A DNA stretch of 64,000 bases from Sisyra terminalis (GCA_958496175.1 OY292278.1:51150001-51214000), one strand, 5' to 3'; counted from the stretch's first letter, positions 38,238 through 51,400 are shown. A program made the numbers and translations. Notes: a model not told the origin generated them from the sequence alone.

Positions 38238-39504
38238 TTACAGGGAAAATACTTTGGATATTTCAAAGAATTTTGCTGCACAATCTTCCGAAGATGTTAG
38301 TATAAATTTTTGGTCTTTCGACAAGGATATATCTAATATGGCATCGGTGTGGGCCACGAATGATGTGAAGTCGCCGGTGCGACAATTTATGCGATAGACT
38401 AATCCATTGCGGAGAGTTCCACCGGCGAATAGATATCCTTCGTTGTTCCAAACAATGCGGGAAACATATTCGGAGTCGTCGAATTTGGCTGTGATTCTTA
38501 GCACGTGTCTGGCATAGTCCCAAAACGTAACTTTACTGGCATCGGCTAAAAATTACAAAAAAATATATTTCTTGAAGTTTTTTTTTTGTATTTCAATACC
38601 AACCAATGGCTAGAAGATCAGCACTAGGTCCAATTCCAAATTTTAAATCTTCAATCAAGTGAATTCCGACTCGTAGCATTCCAACCTCCGCACCTGTGCT
38701 AGCTTTTATCAAAATCACAGCCCCTTCATATCCGGCAGCTATCAAATTATTGTCCTCATGGGTTGCAATACAATTAACTTGAAATTCCAGTCGGGAAGTA
38801 TACGTTTGTACTGCCTTTACACTGGCCAAGTCCCATATTTTGATATCTCCAGTACTATAACCGCAAGCCAAACGTTTTCCATCAGCCATCAGTGTACTGC
38901 AAGTATTTTCCGCACCGAATCCCACCGCAATTTTGCAACTCCCTTGTGGAACGGCCCACATGTACCAATCGCCCAGTTTACATCCGGCAAACAAAACGTT
39001 GGACATTGGATGCCAAAACAGCCAAACCACCTCACTATCGATACAATTTTCGCAGTGCAAATCCTTACTGGTGACATTCCAGACTTTTACACAGCCATTC
39101 ATATCACCGGTCGCCACATATTTATTGTCGCGACTAAACGCGGCCATCGTTACCGATTCTTCGTGTTCACATTGAAAAACAATTTCGCCTGATTTTGCAT
39201 CCCAAACTATCGCTTTATCGTCTTGCCCACCAGTCACAACAAGAGTTTCGTTTGGACTTAAACTAACGACAAAAATTGGTTCGGAATGTTCAAATTTTTG
39301 AGTGGGGTCTTCCGGAGGCACTCGTTGTTCTGATTCTTCATCACCTATTTCCATTTCGTTGTCGAATTGTTCCATTTCATCGTCGTTTAGCTCGATTATT
39401 TCTATGTCATTTTCAACGGCGAATTCTTCCAGGTCATTTCCATCGTCCAGGTTGTCCAAGTGGCCGGGTGAATTAGGGGGAGTGTCAGTAGGCTTATTGT
39501 GCAT
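38238..39504 (-). CDS. AAMP: Angio-associated migratory cell protein (WD40)
   Basis: Two exons: 38604-39504 and 38238-38545, joined in frame over a 58-base intron (402 residues; human about 430). The N-terminus is acidic (DGNDLEEFAVENDIEIIEL), as in AAMP. WD40 blades follow, for example VVTGGQDDKAIVWDAKSGE, YVATGDMNGCVKVWNV and LACGYSTGDIKIWDLASVKA. The last exon ends with a blade carrying FILTSSEDCAAKFFEI. AAMP is a conserved beta-propeller of about eight blades; its yeast counterpart Sqt1 is the chaperone of ribosomal protein uL16. The start used is the Met of MHNKPTD. The gene lies head-to-tail upstream of SLC7 and downstream of ATP13A1 on the same strand. Confidence 0.9.
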
Positions 39505-41152
39505 TTTCACTGATTTTAATCGCTTAATTATCAGGAAAAACTGGATTAAAGTTGGTGATTAACCCCCGAGTACCACGTGCTAGTATATATGATTTAAGTT
39601 TAAAAGTTTTCAAAGCGGTCGACATGACTAAAAAGTAATCAATTTTATCTTTTCATACTCTTATAATTTCTTATCTACTATCTTTGTTGGCTACTAAAAC
39701 GATTAAAGCTTTTAAAAAACTTGGACTACGGAACCGTGTTTTTTACGCACATGCGCAGTCAATTAATTTTTTTGACAGATACATTGCCTGGTCATCAAAA
39801 TCTTTTTATTTTAATTTTTACAATTAATTGCAAGTTTTCCACTCAAGGCAATTTAAAAGAGGCACTAAATATTTGAAATAACTTTATTTATGTTTTATTC
39901 AACGATATAAGGAACAATTTTAGTGGTTGAAACAAGCCATGGTTATGTAAAAGTACAACTCAATTTTTCACATATTTTGATAAAATTTGGCTCAAAATAG
40001 TCGTTAGACCTAATATTTCAGATTTATTAAAGAAACTTGTCTAAAACTACGATGTTTCAGGTTTAATTTTTTTGCCAACGGAATTCAAAGGACCAAAATT
40101 GCAATGACTACCACCTGCAGATCATCTTGCAAGAATCTAACACTTTTTTGGTGAATTTCATTGAAACTTGTCTTCAAATGATCTTGGAACTTTTAATTTT
40201 GGACAAATGTAACATTTCTCTGGAAAATTTGCTGGAATTTTGCGACTAATACATTCTCATTTTTATGGTTCTTTCGCTTCCCAAGAAGGGTTTAAAATAA
40301 ACTTTAAAGTTGCCTTTTTGAGAACAATTACTATACTAAGTTATGACCAAAAGTATTAAAATCATTTGACTCAAATTTTAAGGGGATTCACCCAAAAAAT
40401 CGGTGTGAAAAATAAAATTTCCTTCCTATTACAATACATATATTATTTTGTCTTAATAAACGGTGGAGGGGTACAAAATTATTAATGATCTTGCCAAAAA
40501 ACAACCCTTAGTCTAATAGTCCCCATCTACATGTACGTGGTCACCAGAATAATAATTCTCTACAGCAAATTTTTGCTAACTATCACTTGATTGACATCTT
40601 AGAATTAGGCCTTTGGCTCAAAAATAGTCCTCTGCCTTATTGAATAAAAAATATACCTTATTACTTACTTATTTTTAAAATTATAATTACCTACCAATTT
40701 AAGCATGCCGTAATTAATCTAAATCCAACTTTCATCCCCTATTTCACCTAATTTAGGGGTACATTGCAAAAACTGATGCCAATTATTCGTGTTTTCATTT
40801 TTTTTATTTGAAACAATCACGATCATATAAGTTATACAAAACCACCCTGTGGAATGTTATATAATACGTATATAAGACATTGCAAGCTGTATTACATTTT
40901 TAATTAAAAAAAATGCCATTTTTTTCCAAATATCGACCAAAAAAAATAAACATTTAACAATTTTCAAATACATCACTTATATAAACATAACTAAATTGCA
41001 ACTTTCCCACATACACCATACAAAATTTAAATAAAAAAAAAAACGTTTTAGTACATATTTTCTATTTACACATTTTGGTGCTTAAATAGTTCACATTATT
41101 GTAGGTATACAAATGCAAAACATTTAAATTATATGTCTATCAATGTGTTATG
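39505..41152. other. Intergenic region between AAMP and ATP13A1
   Basis: The part next to 39,505 should contain the AAMP promoter; an E-box-like CACGTG is at about 39,575. The rest is AT-rich 3' flank of ATP13A1. I see no coding frame and no bounded repeat. Confidence 0.4.
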
Positions 41153-44100
41153 TCAATGCTTTTTCAGCCGTCCCTCTCCAAAAAGCCATAAACATATTCG
41201 ATCAATTATAAACGTACAGAAAAAGTCGGCCAATAAAACTTGAATCAAAATCGTACGCATCTAAAATAGAAAAAAAATTGATTTAATTTACTACTCATTA
41301 ATTTACTACTAAAACTTACATCACTTGGTATATCGACAATTTCAAATTGATGTGAAAATTCAGGTATATACCCCAAAGCCAGTGCAAATATAACAGCCGA
41401 TGCCCCACCAATACTGTACAACAGTGCTTTATTTTGTCGCAAACTTTCCATAAAAGGTTGTCCCTACAATTTAAAAAAAAAATATGTAAAAAAGAAAATA
41501 AAAATCTTTAGCTTTACCCGATAGTTAATCGCAAATGTTGATACTTGTAATGCCATTGATATTATATAAACAACACTGTTTAATAAATTTGGTTCAAACA
41601 CATCTTCAACGTCTTCGGATCTATCCAAAACGCTTGATATTATGTCAGCTTTAGTTACATTAGGACTGAAAAAAGATATATAATTTATTACTTAGACTTA
41701 CAATGAAAAAAACCTTACTTAATAGGCATTCGATCTTGCGATTCTTTCACCAAATAAATCAGACATATAAAATGAACAGCAAATTGTAATAGTACAGTGA
41801 GAATTGTATAAAAATTGAAAATATTAGGCAGCGGACGTTGTTTCGATAAAGTTTTCAACGGCTAAAAGAAAAATTCCATTTAGTACTACGATTTATTAAA
41901 TTTTTTGATGTACTCACTTTTGATCTTGAAATGAATAAAAAGCAGGCAGCCAATAGTAGTCCTTGTAACGTTGCTTGGGTATCACTAAATTTAATTCCAT
42001 CCAAATATAAAACCGATTGACTATACGCCAAAATCAGAGCATTCAACGCTAAAATTTTGAACATTTGTAATGTGGTAACCAAAGTGCAACGTCCTTGCTT
42101 GATCACATGACAAACTAAAACAAAAAAAAAATAGTATTTTACAGGCATTTTTTTTCTCTAAATTTATCTTACTGCATTGAATTGAAGAAAGTCGACTAGT
42201 AAACGGTGATGCAATACTTGCATCCCCCAATTTAACAATTTGTACTTGATCTTGATCTTCCAAGTCTTTCATTAGTTTCTGTAGATGCGCCTGGGAATTT
42301 TCCAACTTTTTTGCTGTATTTATTTTGGTACGGGCCTGATCATTTGATTCGTTTTTGATGCGTTTTTCTCGTTCGACAGGCTTGGGTTTTTTTTCCGCTC
42401 GCGGTTCTGGCATACGTTCGGGTGCATTTGATAGAATTGCAACACCGACGTCTGCATGTTTTAGGGCTCCAACATCATTGGTGCCATCTCCACACATTAA
42501 CGTTGCATAGCCCAGTGATTTTAGGGAAACGATTACGTATTCTTTCTGTTTTGGCGCAAATCTTGCGAACACCATTACGTGCGGAAGTAAGTTCTTAAGT
42601 AGAGCACTTTCATTGTACCTGAGATACGTTAGACCTTCACCAGTAATACAAAGATCATAGGAATTAATCAAAAGATTCTTATCCGTACCAACCAATGGTA
42701 ATGTTATACTTTGGTCAATACTCTCCCAAAACCAATCATCATCAATTTTGGTTAGCACCAATGTTGAATCGTATTTGGTCATTTGCAACGTTTTTGCTAC
42801 ATAACATGCAGTCAACGGATTATCTCCGGTGATCATACTAACAAAATGCGAAGCATTCATAATCTCATTAATTACTGCTTTTGAATCAGTTTTCAAAGGA
42901 CACGAAATAATAACAAATCCTACAAAGTTTAATTTCTTTTCAATTTCATCTCGAGTCAAATTACGCACGTCTTGCGTTGATAAATTCCCCAATTCTCGAT
43001 GCCCCAACGCCAAAACTCGAGCACCACGTCGTGCAAACTCCAAATAAATTTCATCATAGTTATCCGGCGCATCGACAAACATGGATTTTAAAATTTCCGG
43101 GGCTCCTTTCACGCTTGCAATATAATGAATATCGGACATTCCTACTTTCGTATAGCCGGCTATCACACTCATGCGTTTTAATGCCGACGAAAAATGAAAC
43201 CGATGGAAAATTTTCAACCCGGGCGACTTGCCTTTCTTCGGAATAACGGCATCGGCTTTCGTTAACGTCCAATCCACAGCCGTGAGTGTGGCCTTTTCCA
43301 GTGGGTCTCCGACAAGGCCATCGTCCAACTGAACCAACGAATGACACGTCGCCAAAACTTGAATACTATTTTGCGATACCCTGCTCAGTGGAACGACACT
43401 GGTGGACTGGTTCTGGTCCAGTCCGGCAATTCCTTCCACCACTAAATTATCACTGGTTAACGTTCCAGTCTTATCGAAGCAACAAATTTCAATTTTTCCG
43501 GCAAAAGGAATTCGGAATGGTTCGGTACAAAAAACACCCAGTTTCCATAAAGCAAGCAAGGATGTATTAACAGCTAGTGACAATTCAATCGGTAATTCCG
43601 GAGGAATTACCGATGTTAATATTAATGTACATTCTAAAAATAGTTTGTAGCGATTTCTTTTGGGATCTTCCGAGCCTTTGATCCAAACATAAACGGCGGC
43701 AGCCACCGCAAATATCAGCAAGAACATGATGAAACCGAAGGTTTCGAGATTATTAGCGGTTACACGTTTGACTCCAAATAATATCGTGCGAAGTAATTTG
43801 CCTTGGGATGTATTAAATCCAGTACGAAGCACATAAGCGAGACAACCATTATCTTGAGGACGTAGTCCGGAAGTATTTTTTAATGGAGGAGTATGTTGCA
43901 CAACTTTGGTTCCTCCAAAAAGCATGTGCAACTTTCCATCGGAATCCGGTTCAAGAAATTGACTTCCATCCAGTTGCTCGATCGGCTCTTTCATTTGTGG
44001 AACGGATTCTCCAGTTAACATACTTTCGTCGACAATACATGAGCCACGCAATAATAACAAATCACAAGGGACAAGATTGTCGTTTTGAGTTCGTAAAATT

Positions 44101-45202
44101 GAAACCAAATCACCCGGAATTAATTGGTCGGTTGAAATATATCTCCAGCGTCGGTTTCTATACACATTGATATTGTATGGCTTATTTCCCATTTTACGGA
44201 TTTCATCCATGTTTCGTAACTGTTGTTGGACCAATGTGCATTCGAATAGAATTAACATGATGAGGGTGAAGATTGAGTAGTACCAATATTTGTCGAGACA
44301 CCAGAGAGCCACGCAAAACACTTGGAAAACAAAAAACGGAGCGGTGGCCCGCTCTTTGAACAGTTCCCGAAATTCGGGAATGACCATATCGAGTTGGTTT
44401 TTGCCGTATTTTTCCTCGGCGATCGTGACATCCTGGTCTTCTTGATAGCCTTTCCAGTTCATGTACGTGGCGTATGGTTGTTCGACGGGAAATTCAATGC
44501 CACGAAAACATTTTTTGTCGTCGTTCCAAAAGTATTTGGTTTTTTGGAAAATGAACCACGTGATCACTTCGTTGTCTCTCTAAAACAAATTGTGAATTAG
44601 TCTTTGGAAAAAATCACACGGGATTGTTCACAAGGTTTATAAAATACACAGGTGGCCTCATGCGCGACGTATCCAGAAGAAATTCGTACATATCTTCAGA
44701 CTGATTCTAATTTCAAAATTCTTCGTATGACGTCATTTTTTGTTTTCTAATGGAGCAACCTGTGCAATTTACAAACCTTGGACTGTTAATACTTTAGTGT
44801 GTTTGAGGGGAACCAATTCGGTGGAGCCGTTGTTGGCGGTGGGAACCACTTTGACTAGATGAGCTTTGAGACGGTCGTTTTCCTAAAAATGAAATTGGTC
44901 AAGTGACTGACATTTGGCAAACACCTGTAAGAGACAATTACCGAGTTGCAAGTGAATAGGCATAGGACGTGGACCGACCAGTGGCAGAACAGACAACATA
45001 GAATCTGAAGTCCTCCGATGGCCGCGATTCCGACCATTCCCCCCTCATAATATTCATGAAAGCCACAGTGGACCACCCAAACGTAGATCCAGGTCAGATA
45101 AAACATAACAAAGGGCAAAACATATCCTTGCAGTAGTAATTTTCGGTGGGTGTAAAGTTGAACACGTTGGACCAAATCGTCCACGTTTTGTTTTCCGGCC
45201 AT
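41153..45202 (-). CDS. ATP13A1: P5A-type ATPase, ER transmembrane helix dislocase
   Basis: Eight exons: 44942-45202, 44793-44882, 42173-44579, 41918-42114, 41719-41861, 41518-41665, 41320-41463, 41153-41260, giving 1,165 residues (human 1,204). P-type ATPase motifs are intact: TGES in the actuator domain (residues 306-309), PPELP in TM4 (about 443-447; the P5A signature), DKTGTLT with the phosphorylated Asp486, and [14 protein letters not shown] in the hinge. The C-terminal exons give [20 protein letters not shown] and further membrane helices. P5A ATPases (yeast Spf1) sit in the ER membrane and extract mistargeted or misinserted transmembrane helices. Most introns are about 50 bases; intron 2 is 213 bases only because of a MITE. 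Confidence 0.96.
44631..44780. mobile_element. MITE of about 155 bp, copy 2, inside ATP13A1 intron 2
   Basis: Same family as 21,736-21,890. It has ends CAAGGTTTATAAAATACAC and its inverse ...CAAACCTTG, and contains TATGACGTCA. The flanking 9-mers GATTGTTCA and GACTGTTAA agree at 7 of 9 bases, so the duplication has decayed. The element occupies 150 of the 213 intron bases, and its right flank starts three bases after the splice donor. Without element and one duplication the intron would be 54 bases, like its neighbours. Confidence 0.85.
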
Positions 45203-47183
45203 TGCTTTAAGCTTTTCCAGTAAATTTCTTTAAATTAATTTCGATACATTATTAGATTCTTATTAGAAAAATGCAATTATCATAGGATGTTTTTTTTTTT
45301 CTTTCGACAATTTGACAGATCCCGGAATAATTACATTCCACAGATTGAAAACTATGGAACGTAGGCAATTGGTCAATGTGCTCGTGATTACAACCGAAAT
45401 TGTAATTAGTGATTTGTGATAACGCATGCGTGGTTTATGCCATTTTTCAGACTAGTGCTGCTCTCTTATGTTCAATTACTATACTAAAAAATTACAGACC
45501 ATCTTTTTGTAGGAGTTCCTAATCACAGAAGTAATTTAATTTTATACATCAGTCCTGTCTAATCAATTGTACTACAAAATAGGTCAGATATCTTTCAATT
45601 CGTCTAACAAAAACAATTGGAAATACACGCAAGCGTATACAATATATACGAAACTGCCGTAATATTTAAGCTCTTTGTTTAACTCATTTGAAATTATGAA
45701 ACAAAAAATCACTTCGGTCCCTACCCAATTTCCAACCAATCACGTTTCTCATAACATATATGCGCCAATTTCAAATTGCATGCCCTACATTTAATTAAAT
45801 TCCCATTACACCTGACATTTTCAATGAAACTCTTGAATTCATTTAATTAATTTCCACTGATAAATAAACTTAAATTTAATCCACATTCCAAATTCGTTGA
45901 ATCTATTATTTTTTTTTGATAAAATAAAATTAGGTCATATTTACAATACAAAACTTGCATTTATCATTTGGAGGAAGACAAACGTTATGAAGTAACACCA
46001 AAAAAAAAAAAATAATTAATTTTGAAAAATTAAATTTCCATAGTAATAAATCGTTGTGTCATTTTACTCAAATTTTATGTTTCATTATATTCTCTTTATT
46101 TTATTGTGCAATAAAAAATTACATATGTACAATTTTGTGTATTTTCTATAAACTAATGTGGATATAAAAACTTTTAAAAATCAGTGATGAAAGTTTTAAT
46201 GTTCTGACAGGAAAATTCGAGGCTTTAATTGGAAATTCGGTAAGGAAAAGTTTAAAAAAAAAATTGGCAATAAATTAGAGTAAGAATTTTATTAGATGAT
46301 CAGTGAATTGATTATTTAAACTAGTTGGTGTTTAGCGATATTGTTGAGGTAAAATTTAAAGTATAAATCGTTGATTAAATATATTTTTAAATCCGATATT
46401 TATAAATTGTTGAGTTAAGGCCCTTTTTTAATGCAAATTATTTACATGTACGGAATAGCACGCTTATTGAAATTACAACGTGGACAATCCATATGGTCCA
46501 AAAGTAAATGCTCTACAAACTTTTTACAATGAATTTCCTATAAAACTATAAAATGAATATTTTTTTTTAATTTTAAATATTTTGTGTTAATTTTGATATT
46601 TTTGCATTGCAGTTTTCAATAATGAATGCTTGTATATTGACAATTATTGACATTTGAATGCCCATCGTTTTATAGGTACATTGTTAATTGTTCCAATGAA
46701 TTGATAAACTTATCTAATTATAGAATTAAAAAGGTTGAAATTGTGATTAAAATCACTCATTGTTGGTAAGGGAAGTTATTTTTGGTCGGGGAAGTGAAAA
46801 ACCTATTAGTTAATTATATATTTATTATTGAAGAAAAAAATGTTACCGTACAGACTTTCTGTGGATTATATTAAAGTAAAAATTAATACCAAGTTGACCT
46901 AAAGAGCTTCATTGATATATTTCTGTTTATATATATAAAATTTGATCAAATTAATCAAAAAAAATTAATCAAAAGCTTTTACTTGATCTCTTAAACTTAA
47001 ACTTAAAAAATACTTACAAAAGTTTTAAAAGACTGCTACTTTCGGTTAAATCTTGCATCAAAGTTTGTAAAACTTATGCCACCAAAGAAATTAATCATTC
47101 AAAACTGATTTCACTTGCAGAAAAATACAAATTTCTTTTATAAATTCTATTCAAACTAATCACTTACGTCACTTGCTCATGTT
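45203..47183. other. Intergenic region upstream of ATP13A1
   Basis: The ATP13A1 promoter should lie within the first few hundred bases; no defined element is visible. The rest is AT-rich without coding signal. Confidence 0.4.
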
Positions 47184-47223
47184 TAGGCAACACTTGTAAC
47201 ATCAATGTATCGTTGGTTGCATA
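47184..47223. repeat. Short dispersed hairpin TAGGCAAC...GGTTGCATA
   Basis: Arms TAGGCAAC and GGTTGCATA surround about 23 bases. It is a member of the hairpin set described at 28,871. Confidence 0.5.
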
Positions 47224-47528
47224 CCCGCAAATATTGTAAGATATTTTTATGGTAAAATCAACTAATTGCTATGCTAGATTAGAGCCTCAAATTGGACAAT
47301 TAATTTGGATGAATTTTTCTTCAATTTATTGTACATACATTGAGCCTTTAAAAATAAATAATTTTCTTCCGTATGGTGTCATAATTAAATTTTTTGCGAT
47401 GAAAACGGCCTGAAGAAAGAAGTCAAGTTTGTCACTTGAATATAACAAACCAAAGCCCAATTTTCTGAAAAAAATCAATTCTGAAGGTTTAAAATAATTT
47501 TTTTTTTAAATTTTTTTCCACATTAGGC

Positions 47529-47668
47529 CTTACCTTGTTATAAAAAATTGCGAAGTTTGAGTCGAAAGTGTAAAATACCATACAGTACGTGTTTGCGTAT
47601 AGGCCACCAAATATACTTTTAAGTTTAAATGGATGCATATCCGCCTTTGTGTGAAATAATGATACACT
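47529..47668 (-). pseudogene. Isolated exon-like open block, unassigned
   Basis: On the minus strand a good acceptor (TTCTTTCAG) and donor (AACAAG|GTAAGG) enclose a 140-base block. It is open in one frame and reads ...KADMHPFKLKSIFGGLY then ANTYCMVFYTF. I do not recognise the product and found no partner exons. The block lies in otherwise gene-free DNA. It may be chance, a relic of a duplicated gene, or an exon of an unfound gene. Confidence 0.2.
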
Positions 47669-48449
47669 GAAAGAACTTGTTACTTTTCCGTTTAAAAATC
47701 TTTTGTACCTGATAATATGTAATATAGTATCATAAACCATAAATTGTAAAAAGTATTTTTTTTTGAAAAGTGCCAGTTTTCTAGTAGTAAATGTCCGGCT
47801 TTTGATAATAATACGAGACTTTAGATTGGTGTGATTGTATTTTAATTTTTAAACATTTTAGTTAATTTTCTTATCGAAAATGTTAGTATTGATATTTTAA
47901 AAAGAAGGTTGTTTTATCATCCACTTTAACATTTTATTAAGTTTACTATAGGGACGTAAGAAAACTTATGACGGATTATAATTAGTAACAGTATTAGTTG
48001 GAAATTAAAAAAAAAAGATAGAAAACGTTTTTCCTTTGATTTTTATTGAATTTATTGTAAGATTATTATCTGGTGTAATGGCCTTTATGAATGACAAGTA
48101 GAATGCAACAAGTCATATGTGCATTGATAGGAATTGAATGCATTGAGTTATTGATCGATTGATTATATTGGAAGTTGTATTAAATTATAATAAAGCAAAA
48201 ATAATGACAAAGTGCAATACATAAATTGTTCAGAGTTCACAATGGAATATTCCCCTACTCTTCCCATATGTACTACTACATTGTGGGTTCTTTGATTAAC
48301 ATTAAATTATTTTGTTGTTTTACCTAATTAATATGTAAGTCCACTCGGTGATTGATAGACGGACAGAGAAATTGCAATTGCGCTTATATTGAACTGAAAA
48401 AAAATCATTCATTGAATGATTTATTTTTTGTTTTGAGTGAATTACTTGG

Positions 48450-48668
48450 AGTATCAGTACTTAATGTACGGAGTTTGGTCGAAATTTGTTGTATTCAGCG
48501 AAATTTGTGATACGGAACGTGCGTGTAACTTGTTGGCTTTTTTTTTCGTTGTCTTCAGTGATTTTTGATATAAGAAATTATTGAAACTCAATTGTTGAAT
48601 TGTGGAAAAAGACTTAGTAATTTAATTCATTTTTTTTTAAGAAAATCTTCATTAAATTTTATAAAAAG
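48450..48668 (+). promoter_or_regulatory. Possible promoter and 5' leader exon of the SLC5 gene
   Basis: TCAGTA at about 48,454 fits an arthropod initiator. A GGAACGTGCGTG block lies downstream, and AAAA|GTAAGT near 48,667 is a consensus donor. It could join the acceptor TTTTTAG at 54,091-54,095, just before the SLC5 start codon. The region is less AT-rich than its surroundings. Inference only. Confidence 0.25.
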
Positions 48669-49130
48669 TAAGTTTTTGTTTGTATTTTTTATATTTTTAT
48701 GCAAAAAATTAATTATTGTGTCTTTGGACATGAAATGAAAAACAAAGAGAAAGTTTTGTAAAGTGGATATAATTATAAAGTAAAACTTAATTTACGTCGA
48801 ACTACCCTTATTCATATTAGCAAATTTAATAGGTATGGGTTTTAATTGATCAATTTGTGCTAGATTTTTGGCAAACACATTCTATACAAAATTTAAAATG
48901 TTACAATCAAATTTTAGCATAGTAGGATAGTTTAGCATGTGACCCTTAAATTTAGCACTATATAAACAAATTTCTAAAGACATTGGATGCTGGCAAAAGT
49001 AAGGCACTCTATAAATAATACTACACAACTTTTTGCTACTTTCATAACGATTTAGCGGTTATTTCGTACATGGAAATATTAAAATCCCAATATTTACCTC
49101 TAGGCCATTGTAACCCAAAGACTTAAGGTA

Positions 49131-50275
49131 TCTATGCCTGATTTAAAATATTGAAATTGTTAAAAAAAAGGATATTTTTCAACCTTTTGCAAAATTTTGC
49201 TCCATCGTGATTTGTTCTGCTAATCCCGCGAAATTTTCATCAATAAAATGTTTCCCATATAGAAATGCATTGCAATACATTGGCACAAAGCTCCAATCGT
49301 CGTGCATTGAATATTTGCATAGCGACATACATAAGGGTCCTAAAATGCATTAACGTTAGAAAATCTGATATATAAAGTTAGTACCAGGGCTGGGAAAAGA
49401 CTGGCTTAAATTATTATAGACTTTGAGCTCTAAGGAGCAATGACAACAGATTTCCAATTTAAGTAAAATTTTGTTAAAATTGTTAGCTAAGATAAGTATT
49501 TTAGCTCTAGTTCTCATCTCCCCAGTCTTTCCAGCCCTGGTGGGTACTATAGAAATTGTACAATATTAACTTAGATCCTATGCCTGATTTAAAATATTGA
49601 GTTAATCTCTGTATTTTCGTAGCCAATAAACTATTTCTTTCTAAAATAATTAAACACTCATTGACATTAAAATGCCTTGAAGTTGTTAAAAAAAAGGATA
49701 TTTTTTAACCTTCTGCAAAATTTTGCTCCATTGTGATTTGTTCTGGTAATTTCGCGAATTTTTCATCAATAAAATGTTTCCCATATAGAAATGCATTGCA
49801 ATACATTGGCACAAAGCTCCAATCGTCGTGCATTGAATATATGCACAAGGGTCCTAAAATGCATTAATGTTAGAAAATCAGATATACAGTTAGTACCAGG
49901 ACTGGGAAAAGACTGGCTTAAATTATTATAGACTTTGACCTATAGACTATAGATAATTATTATAAACTTTTGATAAAATTGTTAGCTAAAATAAGTATTT
50001 TAGCTTTTGCTTTCACCTTCTCAGTCTTCCCCAAGGTTTATAAAATACACAGGTGGCCTCATGCGCTACGTGACGCATCCAGAAGAAATTCGTATATATC
50101 TTTAGACTGATTCAAATTTCAAAATTCTTCGTATGACGTCATTTTTGTTTTCTAATGAGGCAACCTGTGTAATTTCTAAACCTTGAGTCTTCCCAGCCCT
50201 GGTGGGTACTATAGAAATACATATATGGTATAAAATTTGCTGTACAATATTAACTTAGATCCTGTTTATCTATTT
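49131..50275. repeat. Local tandem duplication of about 450 bp, second copy interrupted
   Basis: Copy A (about 49,131-49,575) and copy B (about 49,576-50,275) share, in order, GCCTGATTTAAAATATTGA, CATATAGAAATGCATTGCAA, GGGAAAAGACTGGCTTAAAT and TGGTGGGTACTATAGAAAT. Copy B additionally contains the MITE at 50,032-50,185. No coding content. Confidence 0.8.
50032..50185. mobile_element. MITE of about 155 bp, copy 3, in a duplicated segment
   Basis: Ends CAAGGTTTATAAAATACAC / inverse, with perfect 9-bp duplications AGTCTTCCC at 50,023-50,031 and 50,186-50,194. The parallel copy A at about 49,530 has the uninterrupted site CCCAGTCTTTCCAGCCCTGG. It holds ATGACGTCAT, like copy 1. Confidence 0.9.
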
Positions 50276-50445
50276 AGTTTTACATTTTCGGCTGGTTTCG
50301 TGGTTCTGTCCATTTGTAGTAGTTTTATAGTACGAAGGAGGATAACCTTTTCGTGGGTAACTAATTTCACGTTTGAATTCCTAGGCGAAATTTATTTCTT
50401 CGTTGGTATACCTTTTTCATAGTTGAATTATTTGCTTAGAATTTG

Positions 50446-51400
50446 ATAATTTGCGTGTAAGAAAATTATTTCCTAAAATAAAGCACCAATCTATAATTCC
50501 TCCATGTTGCACGTGTTCTAACGGTTTCGTCTCATAACCAGTAGCGGTAATTCCTGTTACTATTTCCATTTCCGCCATTTTCTTTGACGCTTAGGAATAA
50601 TATCAGAATGGAATAAAGTCGACTTTCGATCAAAGTATAACAATGGTCAATAAAGACATTAATTTTAAATTTTAAAAGTGGATTATTCAAAAGATTTAAG
50701 TCTCCTGAGTTTGTAGCAAGGTTTAAATAATTTAAATTATTTGATATTTTGGCAATACATTGATAAGTAATGTAATTTTTTGTTATATTGATTTATTTTC
50801 TATATGTTCTATATGTAAGCACGTGTCAATATTTAATCATTTTTTATTTGAAATGCGCAAATAATAATTTTAAATTGATTAAATTACCTTCAATTCCCTT
50901 TTCAGTCACTATAACTTTTATAAAGTAAATTATTTCCAAAAATAAAGCAACTATCTATTCCTCCATATTCCACATGGTTTAACGGTTTCGTCTTATAAAC
51001 AGTAGCGGTAATTCCTGTTACTATTTCCATTTCCGTTATTTTCTTTGACGCTTAGGAATAATATCAGAATGGAATAAAGTCGATTTTCGATCAAAGTATA
51101 ACAATGGTCAATAAAGGCATTAATTTTAAATTTTAAAAGTGGATTATTCAAAAAATTTAAGTCTCCTAAGTTTGTTCCAAACGTTTAAAAAATTTAAATC
51201 ATTTGGTATTATAGATAAGTAATGTAAATTTTAGTTATATTGCTTTATTTTCTATATGGAAACACGTGTCAATATTTAATCATTTTTTATTTGAAATGCG
51301 CAAATAATAATTTTAAATTGATTAAATTACCTTTAATCCCCTTTTCAGTCACTATAACTTTTATAATTATGTACTTTAAACCTTAAAACTTATCTGATGA
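50446..51400. repeat. Second local tandem duplication, period about 470 bp
   Basis: The unit from about 50,460 (AATTATTTCCTAAAATAAAG) recurs from about 50,928 (AATTATTTCCAAAAATAAAG). Long near-identical stretches include AGTAGCGGTAATTCCTGTTA and TTTTCTTTGACGCTTAGGAA. They end with GCGCAAATAATAATTTTAAA and CAGTCACTATAACTTTTATA. No coding frame. Confidence 0.85.

Noticed and set aside
38758..39562. Plus-strand frames of 60-144 codons over AAMP
   Set aside because: Antisense shadows of the WD40 exon.
42829..43650. Plus-strand open frames of 72-94 codons opposite ATP13A1
   Set aside because: They are antisense to a long conserved exon; the open frames follow from its codon composition and resemble no protein.
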